From: Combretum micranthum
Lineage: Eukaryota; Streptophyta; Magnoliopsida; Myrtales; Combretaceae
Length of the DNA stretch: 64,000 nucleotides
Direction: 5' to 3'
NCBI GenBank assembly: GCA_024138025.1
Contig: JAMXBD010000014.1
Coordinates: 124,001 to 188,000, forward strand
Part shown: positions 36,644-48,589 of the stretch, piece by piece
Position numbering within the stretch: position 1 is the first letter of the stretch
How the letters are laid out: each line of letters starts with the position of its first letter
The notes under the pieces: generated by a model
Told to the model about the DNA's origin: nothing
Seen by the model: only the letters and a program-made list of their open reading frames with translations
Databases searched by the model: none
Made by a program: the position numbers and the translations under genes

Positions 36644-36853
36644 TGTTGAGATTATTGATGATTTATTGAAATTGTCAAAAATTGCATACGGATTAATGAT
36701 ATTTCCTTATAAATATGTGAACAGGTCATAGGAGGTTGAATAGACAGATTTCTAGGGAACTAATTGGGAATTCTAACCTTATATATACTTTGTATGTTTC
36801 AGCCTATAATGAATAATAAAAAAATACATATCAATTTATCATATTTTTTTTCA
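36644..36853 (+). repeat. Copia-2 right LTR (210 bp)
   Basis: Begins TGTTGAGATTATTGATG, ends TTTTTTTTCA, and is followed by the CATTT target duplication. Confidence 0.9.
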
Positions 36854-36975
36854 CATTTCACCTATGAGACAAGTCTACCTCAGAATTTTTATGGGGTTTA
36901 CACAAACTCTCCTTTTTTGTACCATAAGTTAATGTATTAAACTCAACACTCTCTTTAAATAGTCACTATAGATGA

Positions 36976-37138
36976 GTAGATATTGCAAGAAAATTGATTT
37001 TTAGAGGTAGAAATTCCGCGATAGAAAACTAGTAACTTAAGTTATATTTTTACGTAGAATCAACGTTGAGGTTTTTTGAGATAGAAATTCACATTCAAAA
37101 ACAAAAATTGTCTTTAAATCGCAGTTTTCTTGTGGTAA
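36976..37138. mobile_element. CACTA-like MITE remnant
   Basis: The left end TTGCAAGAAAATTGATTTTTAG and, read inward, the right end CACAAGAAAACTGCGATTTA share the AAGAAAA core of CACTA MITEs and the TTTAGAGG/TTTAAAGA subterminal words. The terminal CACTA is itself eroded. Confidence 0.5.
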
Positions 37139-37259
37139 GAAAGCTCAAACGAGTTAAAAAGGAAACTTCAAAAATACACCTTGAGTTGAAATTATTTGGT
37201 AGTAAAAAATGGATTTATGTATGGGCCCTTAGATTCTTTTATCAAAAGATAAAGAACAT

Positions 37260-37417
37260 CACTAAAAAAACTGGTATTTAGAGACATAAATTCTACGATG
37301 GAAAATGAGTGAAATAAGTAATACTTTTATAAATAAAATCAGTAATGATGGTTTTTCGATGAAAATCTACATTTAAAGATAGAATTGTTATCTCCAAAGC
37401 CTAGTTTTCTAATAGTA
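37260..37417. mobile_element. CACTA-type MITE, 158 bp
   Basis: It begins CACTAAAAAAACTGGTATTTAG and ends CTAGTTTTCTAATAGTA. Read inward, the right end is TACTATTAGAAAACTAGGC. Subterminal TTTAGAGACATAAATTC matches the MITE at 10818. Flanking CAT/AAT is a poor target duplication. It abuts the first TRIM-like LTR unit and may have truncated it. Confidence 0.6.
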
Positions 37418-38345
37418 AATATAAAAGTCCCACATGGAATACCAAGAGACAAACTAGCATGGAAACAATAAGATAGTAAGGGTAGATTGGCTTAGCGGGC
37501 ATTTTAAATACAAATCTACCTTACTAATACGACCCGATTCAACATGACTTTCCCCCACTTATAAATGTAGGGTCTACACATTTTTAACAAGTGGTAGCGG
37601 AGTCCATTGCCTTACGACACTCGATCCAAAAGAAAAAAAAAGTTATGAAAACCTTGCACCAACTAAAAAGAAATTTAAGCTTAAAAAAGGGCTTAAAGGA
37701 AAAAGAAAAAAAAAAGAGCCCAAGATAATAAAAAAAAGGCTAAAGAAAGCTTGAGATAAATGAAAAAGAAGAAGAAGAAGAAGAAGAAGAAGAAAAGTAA
37801 GTCACAACAAAGCTACGCCGGTTAGACTTGATGGGGAGTTTTTAAAGATGGAAAAATATAAAAGTTTCATACGGAATACTAAGTGATAAAATAACTAAAA
37901 TACAAGTGACAAGGTAGCGAGTATGAATTGTCCTATGCCTCAGGAATTTTTAAAATAAAGCTACCCATCTTCTAATATATAACCGAATTCCACATCAATT
38001 CCTTCTACATAAACCTAAAGGCCTATGCATTTCCAAATCTAAGAAAAAAAGGGATTAAACAGGAAGAAAAATGAGAGCCCAAGAAAATGAAAACAAAAGG
38101 GGGCTTAAAAAAACCCAAAATAAAATGAAAAAGCAAGTCAGACCAGTCAAATAAAAAGTCTTGTATGGAACAGTTGGGAACCAATAAATTAAAATATAAG
38201 TAGGTATCATGTGTGGACCGAGGTCTTTTGCATTTTAAACACAAAGTTATCTCAACTAGTATGACCTAATTCACATAAACTCTCCTTACACACAGATTTA
38301 GGCGCTCGCACACTTCTAGCACTAGATCATGTACTTATTTATAGG
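37418..38345 (+). mobile_element. TRIM-like tandem with three LTR-like units
   Basis: Three related units occur in direct orientation: 37420-37590, 37845-38040 and 38148-38330. Shared order: AAAAGTCCCACATGG (diverged in units 2 and 3), TTTTAAATACAAA, GACCCGATTCAACATG and TGTAGGGTCTACACA. Unit 1 is followed by GTGGTAGCGGAGTCC, which resembles a copia PBS (TGGTATCAGAGCC). Unit 2 is preceded by GATGGGGAG, a polypurine tract. Intervening sequences are short, A-rich and non-coding (a GAA microsatellite lies at 37765-37797). A TRIM or other short non-autonomous LTR element that expanded in tandem fits best. Confidence 0.5.
37765..37797 (+). repeat. (GAA)n microsatellite
   Basis: About ten consecutive AAG/GAA triplets lie within the internal part of the TRIM-like tandem. 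Confidence 0.9.
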
Positions 38346-39330
38346 TACCTAATATGTGCCGTATAAAAATTGTTAAATAAAATTATTTTTTAAACTTCTA
38401 AATTTTAAGTTTTATCTTATAAACCCATTATCTATTTAAAAAAAAAAAAAAAAACCTTAACCTAAAATCCTACTTCATCCCTTTTAATTCTCTTGACTCA
38501 TTTTCACGTTTATATTTTCAGTGTGTCTTGTCTCATTTCTTTTCTTCACCCACTAACCCTACTTTGCTTCTTTTATCTCAATTCGTCGCATCATTTTCTC
38601 CACCACCATAGTAAAAAGTATATCCACTAACTTATAAGGATCAGAACTTTATTCTTTATACTTTTGAATAAATTGCAAGTTTACGCAATTGGAGTCTATC
38701 TTTTTTCATGGATTTCTTATTTTGTGACTTTTGTTTTAAAAAGACATATTTGTCCAAATGGTTATATGAGATAGATTTTGCAATGTTACTTTTTTAAACC
38801 GGATACATGTTCTAAGGTGGCTGGGTATTATAGGGTAGATTCTAATTCCAAATTTTGGTAATTAGTACGTGTAGGATAAAGTATTAGTAAGATCACATAT
38901 CCTATCCATTTTGTACCTATATACTTTAATAAGTTGGAAGAAGTTTTTTCTTTTCTTTTATCTACCTGTTTCAATTTATTTTCACAATCTATTATCAAAT
39001 GATGTAGGCTTTGGTATGTTTGTCTATATAATGAAACTATGGACGTTACAATTATCAATCCTAAAAACTGTACATGCCATGAGTCATGACCTATGTATTG
39101 GTTTTGCTGTTCAGGGAAGGAACAAGAAACATAATGACAAATCATACTTCATTTTTTTCTAGTTTTTTTCATCTTCATGTCTTCGCTTCTCATAAAATTG
39201 ATACATCTTTCCTTTGCTTGGTTTCTCATTCACATATATTTTATTTTATTTATTTATTTATTTATTAGTGTAACATTGCGTGTAAACCAAGCTAATCTGG
39301 CTTCCAAGTTCAAGTTATCCGCTTGTACAC
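38346..39330. other. Unassigned spacer
   Basis: Poly(A) at 38428-38453. Overlapping short frames on both strands at 38828-39268 show no motif. Confidence 0.4.
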
Positions 39331-39335
39331 GTTAT

Positions 39336-39361
<26 letters not shown>
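39331..39361. repeat. (TA)n microsatellite
   Basis: An uninterrupted TA dinucleotide run. A second one is at 39693-39720, and the 330 bp between them contain repeated AAGATAAAGAAATATTG phrases. The frames reported across these runs are spurious. Confidence 0.9.
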
Positions 39362-39366
<5 letters not shown>

Positions 39367-40186
39367 GAGTTGAAGTTTTGGCTCTGACATCGGAGGATTT
39401 TCATTGCAAGGAGTAGTGGAAAAAAGCTTTTCCCAGTAATCATTCAATAAAATAAAGGTAAAAAAGAAATAAGATAAAAGTAAGTTAATTGTTAGATAAC
39501 CTCCTAATAAGATAAAGACAAAAAAGAGATAAGATAAAGAAATATTGGGATGATTTTAAGATAAAGAAATATTGAGATAAGTTGGAGGGAAGAGAGATAT
39601 GAGTAACTGTCTAATAAGGTAAATTATAAAAAAATAACTCTCATAATTTAGTCTTTTATCTTTTGATACGAATCACGTGGATTCAATTAATAGTAATATA
39701 TATATATATATATATATATAAATTTAGCTTTCACACTTCAAGGATGACTTCTGATTCGAGTCTTAGGTATTTTACTCAATCTAAGTTTTTCAATTTATTT
39801 GTTCGTTTGTTTTCACTATTGATTCCCCCTTTTCATTTCCTTTCATTTCATCTACTGGATTCCACTTCTCCCTTTCACTCGTATTCACTTGCAACGAGAA
39901 ATGTCATTCATATGGAATTTATGCAGTTGTTAATTACTTTTTTCATAATTTAAAACCATTGGCAAAGTACAGATTTCTCTTTGTTGTGTTTGTTGATAGT
40001 TTTGCTTTGTAATCTTGATTTAATATGATGTGTTTGTGTTGTCAAATCTGTTAAAAGTCACTTGATTTATTGTTAAACTCGCAATTCTACTCGATGTCTT
40101 GTTTATTGCAGTTTTGCATAAGCCTGTTCTCTTCTTTTTGGAACTTTTTCTTTTAGTTGGTGCCAAGTGCCACACAATGGAAGTGC
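39362..40186. other. Unassigned spacer
   Basis: No recognisable gene. It contains the second (TA)n run and the short internal repeat AAGATAAAGAAATATTG. Confidence 0.4.
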
Positions 40187-40365
40187 CTGTAGACCCTAAA
40201 TTTTTATGTGGGGGAATTCATATAGAATCGGACCACATTAGTTGATAGATTTGTATTTAAAACGTCAAAAACCAAGGTAATCTATACTCACTATATTATT
40301 ATATTACAATATAGTTAGTTTGTTCTTTAATATTTCATACAGAACTTTTTACATTTTTCATTTCA
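40187..40365 (-). repeat. Inverted copy of the TRIM-like LTR unit
   Basis: Read on the minus strand, this matches the LTR-like unit at 37420-37590. On the plus strand, CTGTAGACCCTAAATTTTTA, GTGGGGGAATTCATA, AATCGGACC and GATTTGTATTTAAAACG align with the reverse complement of that unit (GTGTAGACCCTACATTTATA, GTGGGGGAAAGTCATG, AATCGGGTC, GATTTGTATTTAAAATG). It has no recognisable PBS or PPT, so it may be a solo LTR. Confidence 0.6.
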
Positions 40366-41398
40366 ATGGATGAACTTATGAGCTCCCGCTTTTTTCAAAT
40401 GACAAAAAGTAAATGCAGAAGTTTCACTGAGAAGAAATTGCAAGTTTATTTGCCCAAATGGAATATTCTTGAGATTGTTTAAGTCACAAATTGAAGTGAA
40501 TGGTCCGTAAAAATTCTTCAATGATTATGTCTTAAATATTCTTGTGGACTTGTTCCTATTATGTCCATCCATGCATTTAAATGGATGGGATATAGATATG
40601 ATTATGTCTTAAATTTTGCATTAGACTAAATACTGATCAAATTGAGATGAGAACGAGTAAAGATATGACCTAGTTCGATTGAATCATGGTAATGCGATCA
40701 ATGCAATTAAATATTAATTGAGTTTGATTGATCACTAGTCTATTGAAGGAGTCAAAGTAAGACATCTATTTCTTGTTTTGAGATTCCTTAAACTAGATTG
40801 CTTGAACCATGAGTAGTGATGGATCCAATTAGGTGAATTGGCCATTAGTGTTGGTTAGTAATCCATTGATGGAGCCATATTAGCGATGAAATCATGTTAC
40901 ATGTCTCAATTTCTTATTTAAGCATTTCTTATTGTCCATGTTATTTTCCGGTATTAAGTATCAAGGTTTAGACTTTTCACTCTTTATACATGTTAACTAC
41001 AACCATGTCAATGGTCAGTGTCAATTATGGATTAGTAATCTGTGTTATTATAAGAGAAAACCATGTGTTATTATTTTAACACTAGTCAGAGGAGGTAGAG
41101 GAAAATTTTACTGTGCTAGTAAATAGAATGCAAATTTTCTTTTGGTTCGCAAAGTAGACACCCTTAGCCTCAGGTTGCCGAAGACAGACTAATGTGGTAT
41201 CTAAAACCAGATGCATAGTTTGTCGTGGTGGCAAATGTGTTGCTGGACCAGGATTTAAATTCGTAGAATGAAGTTGTTAACTGTCTTTCCCTTGGATAGA
41301 GAATTACAATAGGAATATTTACCCGACCGAAGGTCCAACGGAGCTTGACAAAATCACATAGATTGGATCCATACTATAGACAGCCTATAAAGGTCTTT
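40366..41398. other. Unassigned spacer
   Basis: No supported gene. The frame at 40932-41126 has no known motif. Confidence 0.4.
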
Positions 41399-42022
41399 AT
41401 GGACTGCAAACGAGCCGAGTTTTTAAAGACTCAGACTCGGCTCGTTTAAAATTTAGCAAACTCAACATTAACGAGCCTGAAATTAAGGCTTAAGTTTGGT
41501 TTGTTTAACTAAACGCGATTAAGTTGAAGCTTGAGCTTAACTCATTTATAAAAAGAGTTTGAGCCGAGCTGAGTTTTTTATCGAGCTTAATGAACTTTTA
41601 TTGAGCTTAATGGACTTTTATTGAGCCTAACGAGCTTTTATGAGCCTAACGAGCTTTTATTGAGCCTAAAATTTAAGTCCGAGCTCAACTCATTTACATA
41701 GCTTGTTTTCTATTTTTTTAAACCTATAATATAATATATAAGTGTTGTTATAATATATATACATAATCATTAAATATAAATTAATTTTTATTGCTCTTAT
41801 TATGTAGATATAGAAAATATGTCATACAAAAAAAATTCATAAATCTGCTAACGAGCTTATTAACGAGCTTGTTGGCGAGCCTGTTCACGAGCCTAAATCA
41901 AAACTCAAGTTGGGATTATTTAGATAAATAAGTTTCACTTTGAGCTTGGCTCCTTTATTAATCGAGTTCGAACGAAGCTGAGCTTGAGTAGCTTGTAATA
42001 GCTCGAGTTGTTTGCAGCCCTA
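41399..42022. mobile_element. hAT-type MITE, ~624 bp (GAGCTT-rich family)
   Basis: The left end is TATGGACTGCAAACGAGCC. The right end, read inward, is TAGGGCTGCAAACAACTCG. It is collinear with the MITE at 15765-16404, for example AAATCTGCTAACGAGCTTAT against AAATCTGCTAATGAGCTTAT. An internal run at 41581-41670 repeats GAGCTTAATGAACTTTTATT four to five times. No clear target duplication is visible. Confidence 0.7.
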
Positions 42023-42290
42023 TTTAAGGGAAAAGAAAAATTATTGATATATTAATACACGTTTTTGGAAGAACAATGGACAAGTATTAATACTATATTA
42101 ACAAATAGTGGTAATAGTGGCCAACTTTTAAAAACCACATATATATCACTTATACGTCATTAATCAATAATCAATTCAAGTGATGCATTAGTACGATTAA
42201 AATCTTTAAAATTATATATATATATATATATATATTAAATTTGGTATCAAATGAGAAAAATCATTACTAGATTTAGAAGGTAGTGGCCTG
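42023..42290. other. Unassigned spacer with (TA)n
   Basis: AT-rich; a TA run lies at 42215-42235. No gene. Confidence 0.4.
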
Positions 42291-42307
42291 GCCTCTTTTA
42301 AATCCAT

Positions 42308-42517
42308 ATGTTTATTTGGAAACTAATGCATAATGTTCCTAGCCGGAATGAACTTAGCCAAATCATGAATCTAAGATTAATCTTAATTAAAGTCCATTGT
42401 GATGGAGCTTCAAACTTGAGAACTAACGAACCGAGAAGCTACTGCCACATTGGCGTAGACAATTTGGTGGCAAAGGTAACAAACAGTCAGGGAAGGACTC
42501 CTTGTAGTGTAGAGTAG
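42308..42517 (+). pseudogene. Possible LINE zf-RVT/RNase H fragment
   Basis: The frame gives FIWKLMHNVPSRNELSQ, which resembles the zinc-binding tail of plant LINE reverse transcriptases (FLWR..HN.LPT...). It is followed directly by LIKVHCDGASNLRTNEPR, resembling the start of the plant RNase H-like domain (LK.N.DGA). The link between the two is much shorter than usual. No reverse transcriptase core is found nearby. The call rests on two short motifs. Confidence 0.4.
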
Positions 42518-43388
42518 AGACGACGCTAGAAAAAGTTATCCCTCAAACTCACTCTTCAATTTTGCTCTTTTGCGCTTGATTTCTCTAGGAAAAAGTAAAC
42601 ATATATATAAGCCTGCTAACTGGTCACGCAAGTTAAAATAGGAATGAGTTTTTCCCTTTTATGATATTTTAATTATTCCATCCCAGTTGCTTAAATTTTG
42701 TTTATAGAGTGGTGCTCCTGTTTTCCAAACAGCTTTATTTAGTAATATTCTGTTTTGCAAATAGAATAAAAAAATTTAAAAATTAAAATAAAAATCATAA
42801 ATGCGCCTTACTGCACAGGCTAGCCGGAAAATTGGCCACAATCAACTACAAAATCTTTCATTCCCCCAACGGCTTAAGTATAACATCTAGATGAGCACAA
42901 GCTTGAGGAAATCTTCAAGGCCTCCTTGGTTTTCTGCCCTTTTTTATATTTTACAACATATATTCATGTGAATGAAAATGATATGAGTGCGCCAGTACAG
43001 GTACATTGAAAATTCTCCCTTTTATTGTATTTTATATATATATACATATATATATATATATTTAAACCTTTTAGCTTTGAAATTGCCTTTAATAGATCCT
43101 AAATCTTGATTAAATGTGTTTTCAAACCCTAAAATTATTTTTCCGTACGATAAAATAATTAAAAATGCTAAATTATTAATTATTTTATTGGCAAATGATC
43201 ATTAGGAGATTAAAAATCACTAGTTCTTACGATTCAACTATTTAAACGTATAATTTTAAAAATTAAGAATTACATATATATATAAATACATATAAATATT
43301 ATTTAACAATTCATTCATAATGTCTTGTAAAAAGATACCATAACGAAATTTCTAATTTTCTCACATATGGAATTTTTGAGAAAGTATA
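42518..43388. other. Unassigned AT-rich spacer
   Basis: Several short TA runs (43034-43060, 43272-43285). No gene. Confidence 0.4.
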
Positions 43389-43970
43389 TGTAAAGATCCG
43401 GCGTACCTAATCTCACAATTAGGCATGTCCAGCTCCCAACCACGTATAATACTTCATGTATAACACTTAGGTATTATACGTAAGATTATCTGAAAAAATA
43501 ATAATTATAATGACTGCTTGTTTAAACCTGTCATAACTTCATGAAACTCTCATTTAGACTACTCAACATGAGTATATTATCCTTTTAATACGATACATAA
43601 CAGCGTCAATCAAATGACAATACAAAAGATTACAAAACATGCTCAAGATAAAAACATAAAAGAAAAACTTAAAATCTTATATTACAACAAAAGGCTTAAA
43701 CAACAAGCCTTTATAAAAAATTACATCCATCATTAAAAGTTATTTAGAAAACTTGTTAAAAACATCCTTGCTTGCATATGGGTCTCTAGCCATCCCATTC
43801 ATCCATGAAAGCTTTCTAATCTGTCCCGTACAGCAAATCATCATAGTATTCATCCTCAACAGCACTTGTAAAGTAGCAACATGATCCAAAGACCTACTAC
43901 ACAGTAAGACAAATAAATGCAAAGTGACAAGCACACTTAAATTAATGCAGTGCAACAACCATTAATTTGA
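43389..43970 (-). repeat. Possible gypsy LTR fragment
   Basis: Read on the minus strand, this stretch ends CGCCGGATCTTTACA, in the style of chromovirus LTR ends. It contains A-rich text (AAAGATTACAAAACATG, AGTAAGACAAATAAATGC) of the sort seen in plant gypsy LTRs. No partner LTR, target duplication or pol domain is visible. The short minus-strand frame at 43740-43958 has no motif. Confidence 0.3.
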
Positions 43971-44079
43971 TTATCTTTAATTAAGTAAACAAATCAACAT
44001 TGGAGTATTCAAACTTCGATTATACTCTTAGAGAACCTGGGGGTCCTCAATAACAGCAATCGCTCAAGAGGTTGATATA

Positions 44080-44330
44080 GGCAGCCCAAATAGCAATATC
44101 TTCTATATCTAACTGAAAAAGAGAAGTAGTATTCGCTAGGGTTCGTTTCTCATCTTTACTTAACTTAATCCATAATATCACTTAGTTGAACTTGTGGTCA
44201 TCTAATATATTGCCTACACAACTAAATACCTACTCCACTACAACTGTTGAGGTTGAAGTTGTAAGCACCTCTCTTGCCATTTAGGATAGAATTGGGAATG
44301 TTCTTTTATGATGTTTCCACTACTCTAAAA
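44080..44330 (-). pseudogene. hAT dimerisation domain, left arm (broken)
   Basis: The reverse complement keeps the order of the right-arm domain: a motif equivalent to VFSCVGNILDD, then LSKDEKRTLAN and LDIEDIAIWAAYINLL in broken frames. It aligns with 52544-52700 of the right arm through a run beginning ACATTTTAGAGTA. Confidence 0.7.
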
Positions 44331-44704
44331 TGTTAATGTCCTTAACACTAGTGTTATCACCAAACTCAAATTATGTGTTAAGTTATCTGCCAATTTTGGT
44401 GCATTTGGTATTTCCACTTCCATCTTTATACTTCTTTTGTGCTTATTATTGCGTTAGTATAGACAAATCTTTCGACGTGTGTCTAATACCCACACAATGT
44501 TATATATCATTGGGATATGGCGATAGTAGGAAAGCCACTTGTATGTTATGTCTTGGACACTCAACAACAACATTACATCGTATTGGAATTTGGCCAAAGT
44601 GCCTGCGATATTAAAAGGTGAATAATCGGGATATAAACCTAAGAAAATGTCTTTGTACAATCATAAAAAACTTTTAACAAAGAAAGCAAATTAGTACATG
44701 TAAA

Positions 44705-45215
44705 CTAGTTGTTAGGATGCAATGGCATGTTTGGCATGTTCACAAGAGTAAATTGGCACAACAAATTTTTGTGGTCGATCATACTCATAAGAAGCCGATA
44801 AGTTGAGTTCCATCTGTGCACATCTTTTTTAAATTCCGTAGGCTTCATTCTATATTGGCAAAAATTTTTCCATGCCTTATTTAAAGATGGAAAATCAGTT
44901 ATATAATCAATAGTCAATTTAACAGGAAAATTTCTTATTTTTTATGAGTTCAATCTACTTTTAACATATAAGTTAAGAATGTGATATGCACACCTAATAT
45001 GAAAAAAATGTAGCACCCACTGTGGGCTAGCAAAGGTTTTGAATGTCAGTCACATTCACAGTATTTGCCACTGCATTATCAAAGCTGATTGAAAATATTT
45101 TTTGGTTAAGAAATAGTTTGCAAGAATCTGGCTTATTGTAGAATATATGTTTTGTGCAATGTCTGTACCATTCATTTTTTTTATTAATATAGTTAGAAGT
45201 TTTTTTAGTATCCAT
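44705..45215 (-). pseudogene. hAT transposase catalytic region, left arm
   Basis: Block 45027-45215 encodes KIFSISFDNAVANTVNVTDI, the hAT motif (DNASANTAS). Block 44705-44917 encodes KPTEFKKDVHRWNSTYRLLM, the conserved region ending with the RWNSTY signature. Both align with right-arm blocks 51403-51621 and 51694-51945. Stops separate them. Confidence 0.85.
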
Positions 45216-45567
45216 TGATCATCTATCCAGTGATAGGTAATACCTATGTATGAATTTTTGTTCCACTTGCTGGTCTAAATGTCCAAACAAAAGGAAATGC
45301 ACGTGTCAAGCTTACTGAAAATACCTCTTAGTTCTAGTTTATTGTCCTTGTAAAGCTGTATAATGTGTCGATGAATCACCATATGGCCATACTTGTAGAT
45401 TTAGTGTATCTTCATGGGAATGCCTCATGTCTGGATGTTGACCGAACCCCATATTAAGGTGCATGCCTCCAATCATTTTTGCAAGGGTGTACTTCTACTT
45501 CTAGGCACTAAACCAAAATAGCCTTGCATCCTTCTTGGTGCTGCTGCTATCCCTAATAGTTTTTATC

Positions 45568-48330
45568 AACCCAATTCAATCCCAAACTCATAAGAATGTT
45601 TGCTTCGCAAATGTTTAGTGATATTGTCATATCTTTCCCCAGTTTTTCATGCGTAACTTTCCGTGCAGTAGTTGCAATAGCCCCAAATTTTACTATCGAG
45701 ACCTTTAACATTCTTAAAATGAAATGTAAAAAAAAAAATTAATAATTTAAGATGACGTGGTAAAATACCTGAATTTGGTCGGAATTGGTTCATCTTGCTC
45801 CTACTACCAATCTTAGGGTCCTATTTAGCTGCCTCTTACATTAGGTTATATATGTGATTTGGCTCTTGTATCTCATCTTCACCAATAGGATGACAAATTG
45901 GAGTTCTTTGCTCAAAGCTGGGTAAAACAACGGGATATCCAACTTGCTACACCATCTGTAGCAAGTTGTACCGAAATCAAAGAACTCCAAATGTTCATCC
46001 GTCACATGGTGTCATCGTTTGGATTCTGTTGACGAGACCACAACCTTTCCTTTGTCACGACTTTTTTTTTAGAAGCTACGATGAAAGAATGATAACATAT
46101 CATTCCATGAAAAAAAAATACAACCTTCGAAGTGTAAGAAAATATGAAACACGACCTACAACGACATTTTTGTAGTTAATTTAAACAAATGGCACAAGTT
46201 ATATAATAAGAGTAACCTAAGATGTATAAAAAACGCAATTGACTTGTGCCTTAACATAATATAGTTTTGCTGGTTATCTGATTATACCCGTGAAAGGTTT
46301 TTAATGCATATCAAAATTTTTTTGAGATTTCACCTGTATTTATATATGGACTTGTTTCAATGAAGTTGATGAATTATAGAAGATGAATGTTCAAATTTTG
46401 AATCTGGTCTGTATTTATATATAGACACGATTTAATCCCAAACTCATTAGGACGTTTGCTTTGTATATGTTTGGTTGAAATTGTCATATCCTTCCCTAGT
46501 CTTCCATGAGTAACTCGCCAAGTAATGGTTGCAATAGCCTCAAATTTTACTATCGTAACCTTCAACTTTCTTGAAATGAACGGTAAAAATAGATGATTTA
46601 AGAAAATGTAGTGACTTACCTGAATTTGGTGTAGGAATTGGCTCATCTTGCTCCCCACTATAGACCTCTGGGTCCTCTTTAGTTGCTCCTTGCATTGGGT
46701 TGTCTATGTGATTCAACTTTTGTGTCTCATCTTCACCAATAGGATGATAAATTGGAGTTCTTTCCTCAAAGTCGGGTAGAATAGTGGGATATCTAGCCTA
46801 CTATACTTCATCTATAACAGGATTGTTACCGAAATCAAAGAACTCCAAATCTTCATTCGTCACATGGTGTCTTTGTTTGGATTTCGATGACAAGGACAGG
46901 GCCTTTCCTTTGTCACGACTTTTTTTTAGAAGCTACGATGAAAGAATGAGTACATTGCACCTTGAAAAAAATACAACCTTCAAAGTGTAAGAAAAATATG
47001 AAACACTGCCCACAATGAAATTTTTGTTGTTAGTTTAAACAAGTGGCACAAGTTATATAATAAGAGTGACTAAGACATGGAAGAAGCGCAATTGGTTTGT
47101 GATTGAATCTAATATGATTTTACTGGTTATATGATTATACATATGAAAGGTTTTTATTGCATATTCAAAGATTTTTTAAGATTTCACCTATATTTATATA
47201 CGAATCTGTTTGAGTGAAGTTGATGAATTGAAGAAGATGAATGTTGAAAATTTTTAATCGAGTTTGTATTTATATATAGACCCAATTCAATCCCAAACTA
47301 GTTCGGATGTTTGCCTTGCAGATATGTGGTGAAACTATCCTATCTTTCCCAGTCTTCAAGCATAACTTGCCATGCAATAGTTGCAATAGCCTCAAATTTT
47401 ACTATCGGGAGCTTCGACTCTATTGAAATGAGCTAAAAAAATAGATGATTTAAAAGGACGTAGTGACTTACCTAAATTTAGCGTAGGAATTGGTTCATCT
47501 TGCTCCCTACTACTGACCTCTAAGTCTCATTAGCTACCCCTTGCATTAGGTTGTCCATGTAATTCGGCTCTTATGTCTCATCTTCACTTATAGGATGACA
47601 AATTGGAGTTCATTACATAAAGCTGGGTAGAGCAGCGAGATGTCCAACCTGCTATACTTCATCTGTAGCGGGATTGTCACAAAAAAAAAAAAAAAAAACT
47701 CTAAATCTCCATCCGTCACATGGTATCTTCATTTGGATTCCGATGACAAAGCCATGACCTTTCCTTTGTGACGACTTTTTTTTCAGAAGCTATGATGAAA
47801 GAATGATGACATATCATGCCTAGGAAAAATTACAACCTTCGAAGTGTAAGAAAAATATGAAACACAGCCTACAACAAAATTTTTGCTATTAGTTTAAACA
47901 AGTGGCACAAGTTATATAATAAGAATAACCTAAGACGTATAAAAAGCACAATTGGTTTGTGATTGAATATAATATAATTTTGTTGGTTATCTGATTATCT
48001 GTGTGAAAATTTTAATTGCATATCCGAAATTTTTTTGAGATTTCACCTATATTTATATACAAACCTATATTTATAACGAAATTTTTACTGTTAGTTTAAA
48101 CATGTGGCACAAGTTGTATAATAAGAGTAACCTAAAATGTATAAGAAGCATAATTGGTTTGTGACTGAATGTAATATAATTTTGCTGGTTACCTGATTAT
48201 AAGTATGGAAGGTTTTTGTTGCATATCCGAATTTTTTTTTAGATTTCACCTTTATTTTTATACCGATTTATTTGAGTGAAGTTGATGAATTGCAGAAGAT
48301 GAATGTTCAAATTTTGAAATTTTTATCTTT
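45568..48330 (-). repeat. ~850-bp tandem repeat of hAT BED-finger end
   Basis: Three full units start near 45568, 46429 and 47281, each with ATCCCAAACT, TTGCAATAG, CAAATTTTACTATCG, a GAATTTGGT stretch, TCATCTTCAC.AATAGGATGA, CACGACTTTTTTTTAGAAGC and GTTTAAACAAGTGGCACAAG. A partial fourth unit covers about 48065-48330. In reverse complement each carries a BED zinc-finger remnant (for example TKHIQSKRPNEFGI at 46374-46658). The right arm has only one such unit. Units differ by substitutions, so the amplification is old. Confidence 0.85.
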
Positions 48331-48589
48331 TGTTTGCTAGAACATTAATTAGCAAGTCAAAAGAGACTGACAAAGGCTAATATAGTGCTAATATTTGCAA
48401 CATCCACTAGTAAATGTGAGTTGGTGAAATACATCCACAAATCTGGTTGAAATCATCATGTACATTGCTCATCTGATATTTGAAAAAAGAAATGCTGATA
48501 AAGAAGGGAACATTTGCAAGTTGATTAAATTTGCAAGTAATAGATCAAATTTGTATTTTTATGCACGTTACAATAGAAAGGAAATGTCT

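Larger units (their letters stand above)
28514..36853 (+). mobile_element. Ty1/copia retrotransposon (copia-2), LTR to LTR
   Basis: Both LTRs start TGTTGAGATTATTGATG and end TTTTCA. A perfect 5-bp target duplication CATTT lies at 28509-28513 and 36854-36858. A primer-binding site follows the left LTR and a polypurine tract precedes the right. Gag is mostly deleted, leaving the zinc knuckle. Protease, integrase, reverse transcriptase and RNase H occur in copia order but contain stops and frameshifts. A 4.2-kb solo LTR splits the integrase. Without it the element is about 4.1 kb. It is non-autonomous today. Confidence 0.95.

Noticed and set aside
39177..39953. Plus-strand frames with YIYIYIYI segments
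   Set aside because: They are translations of TA microsatellites with no conserved motif.
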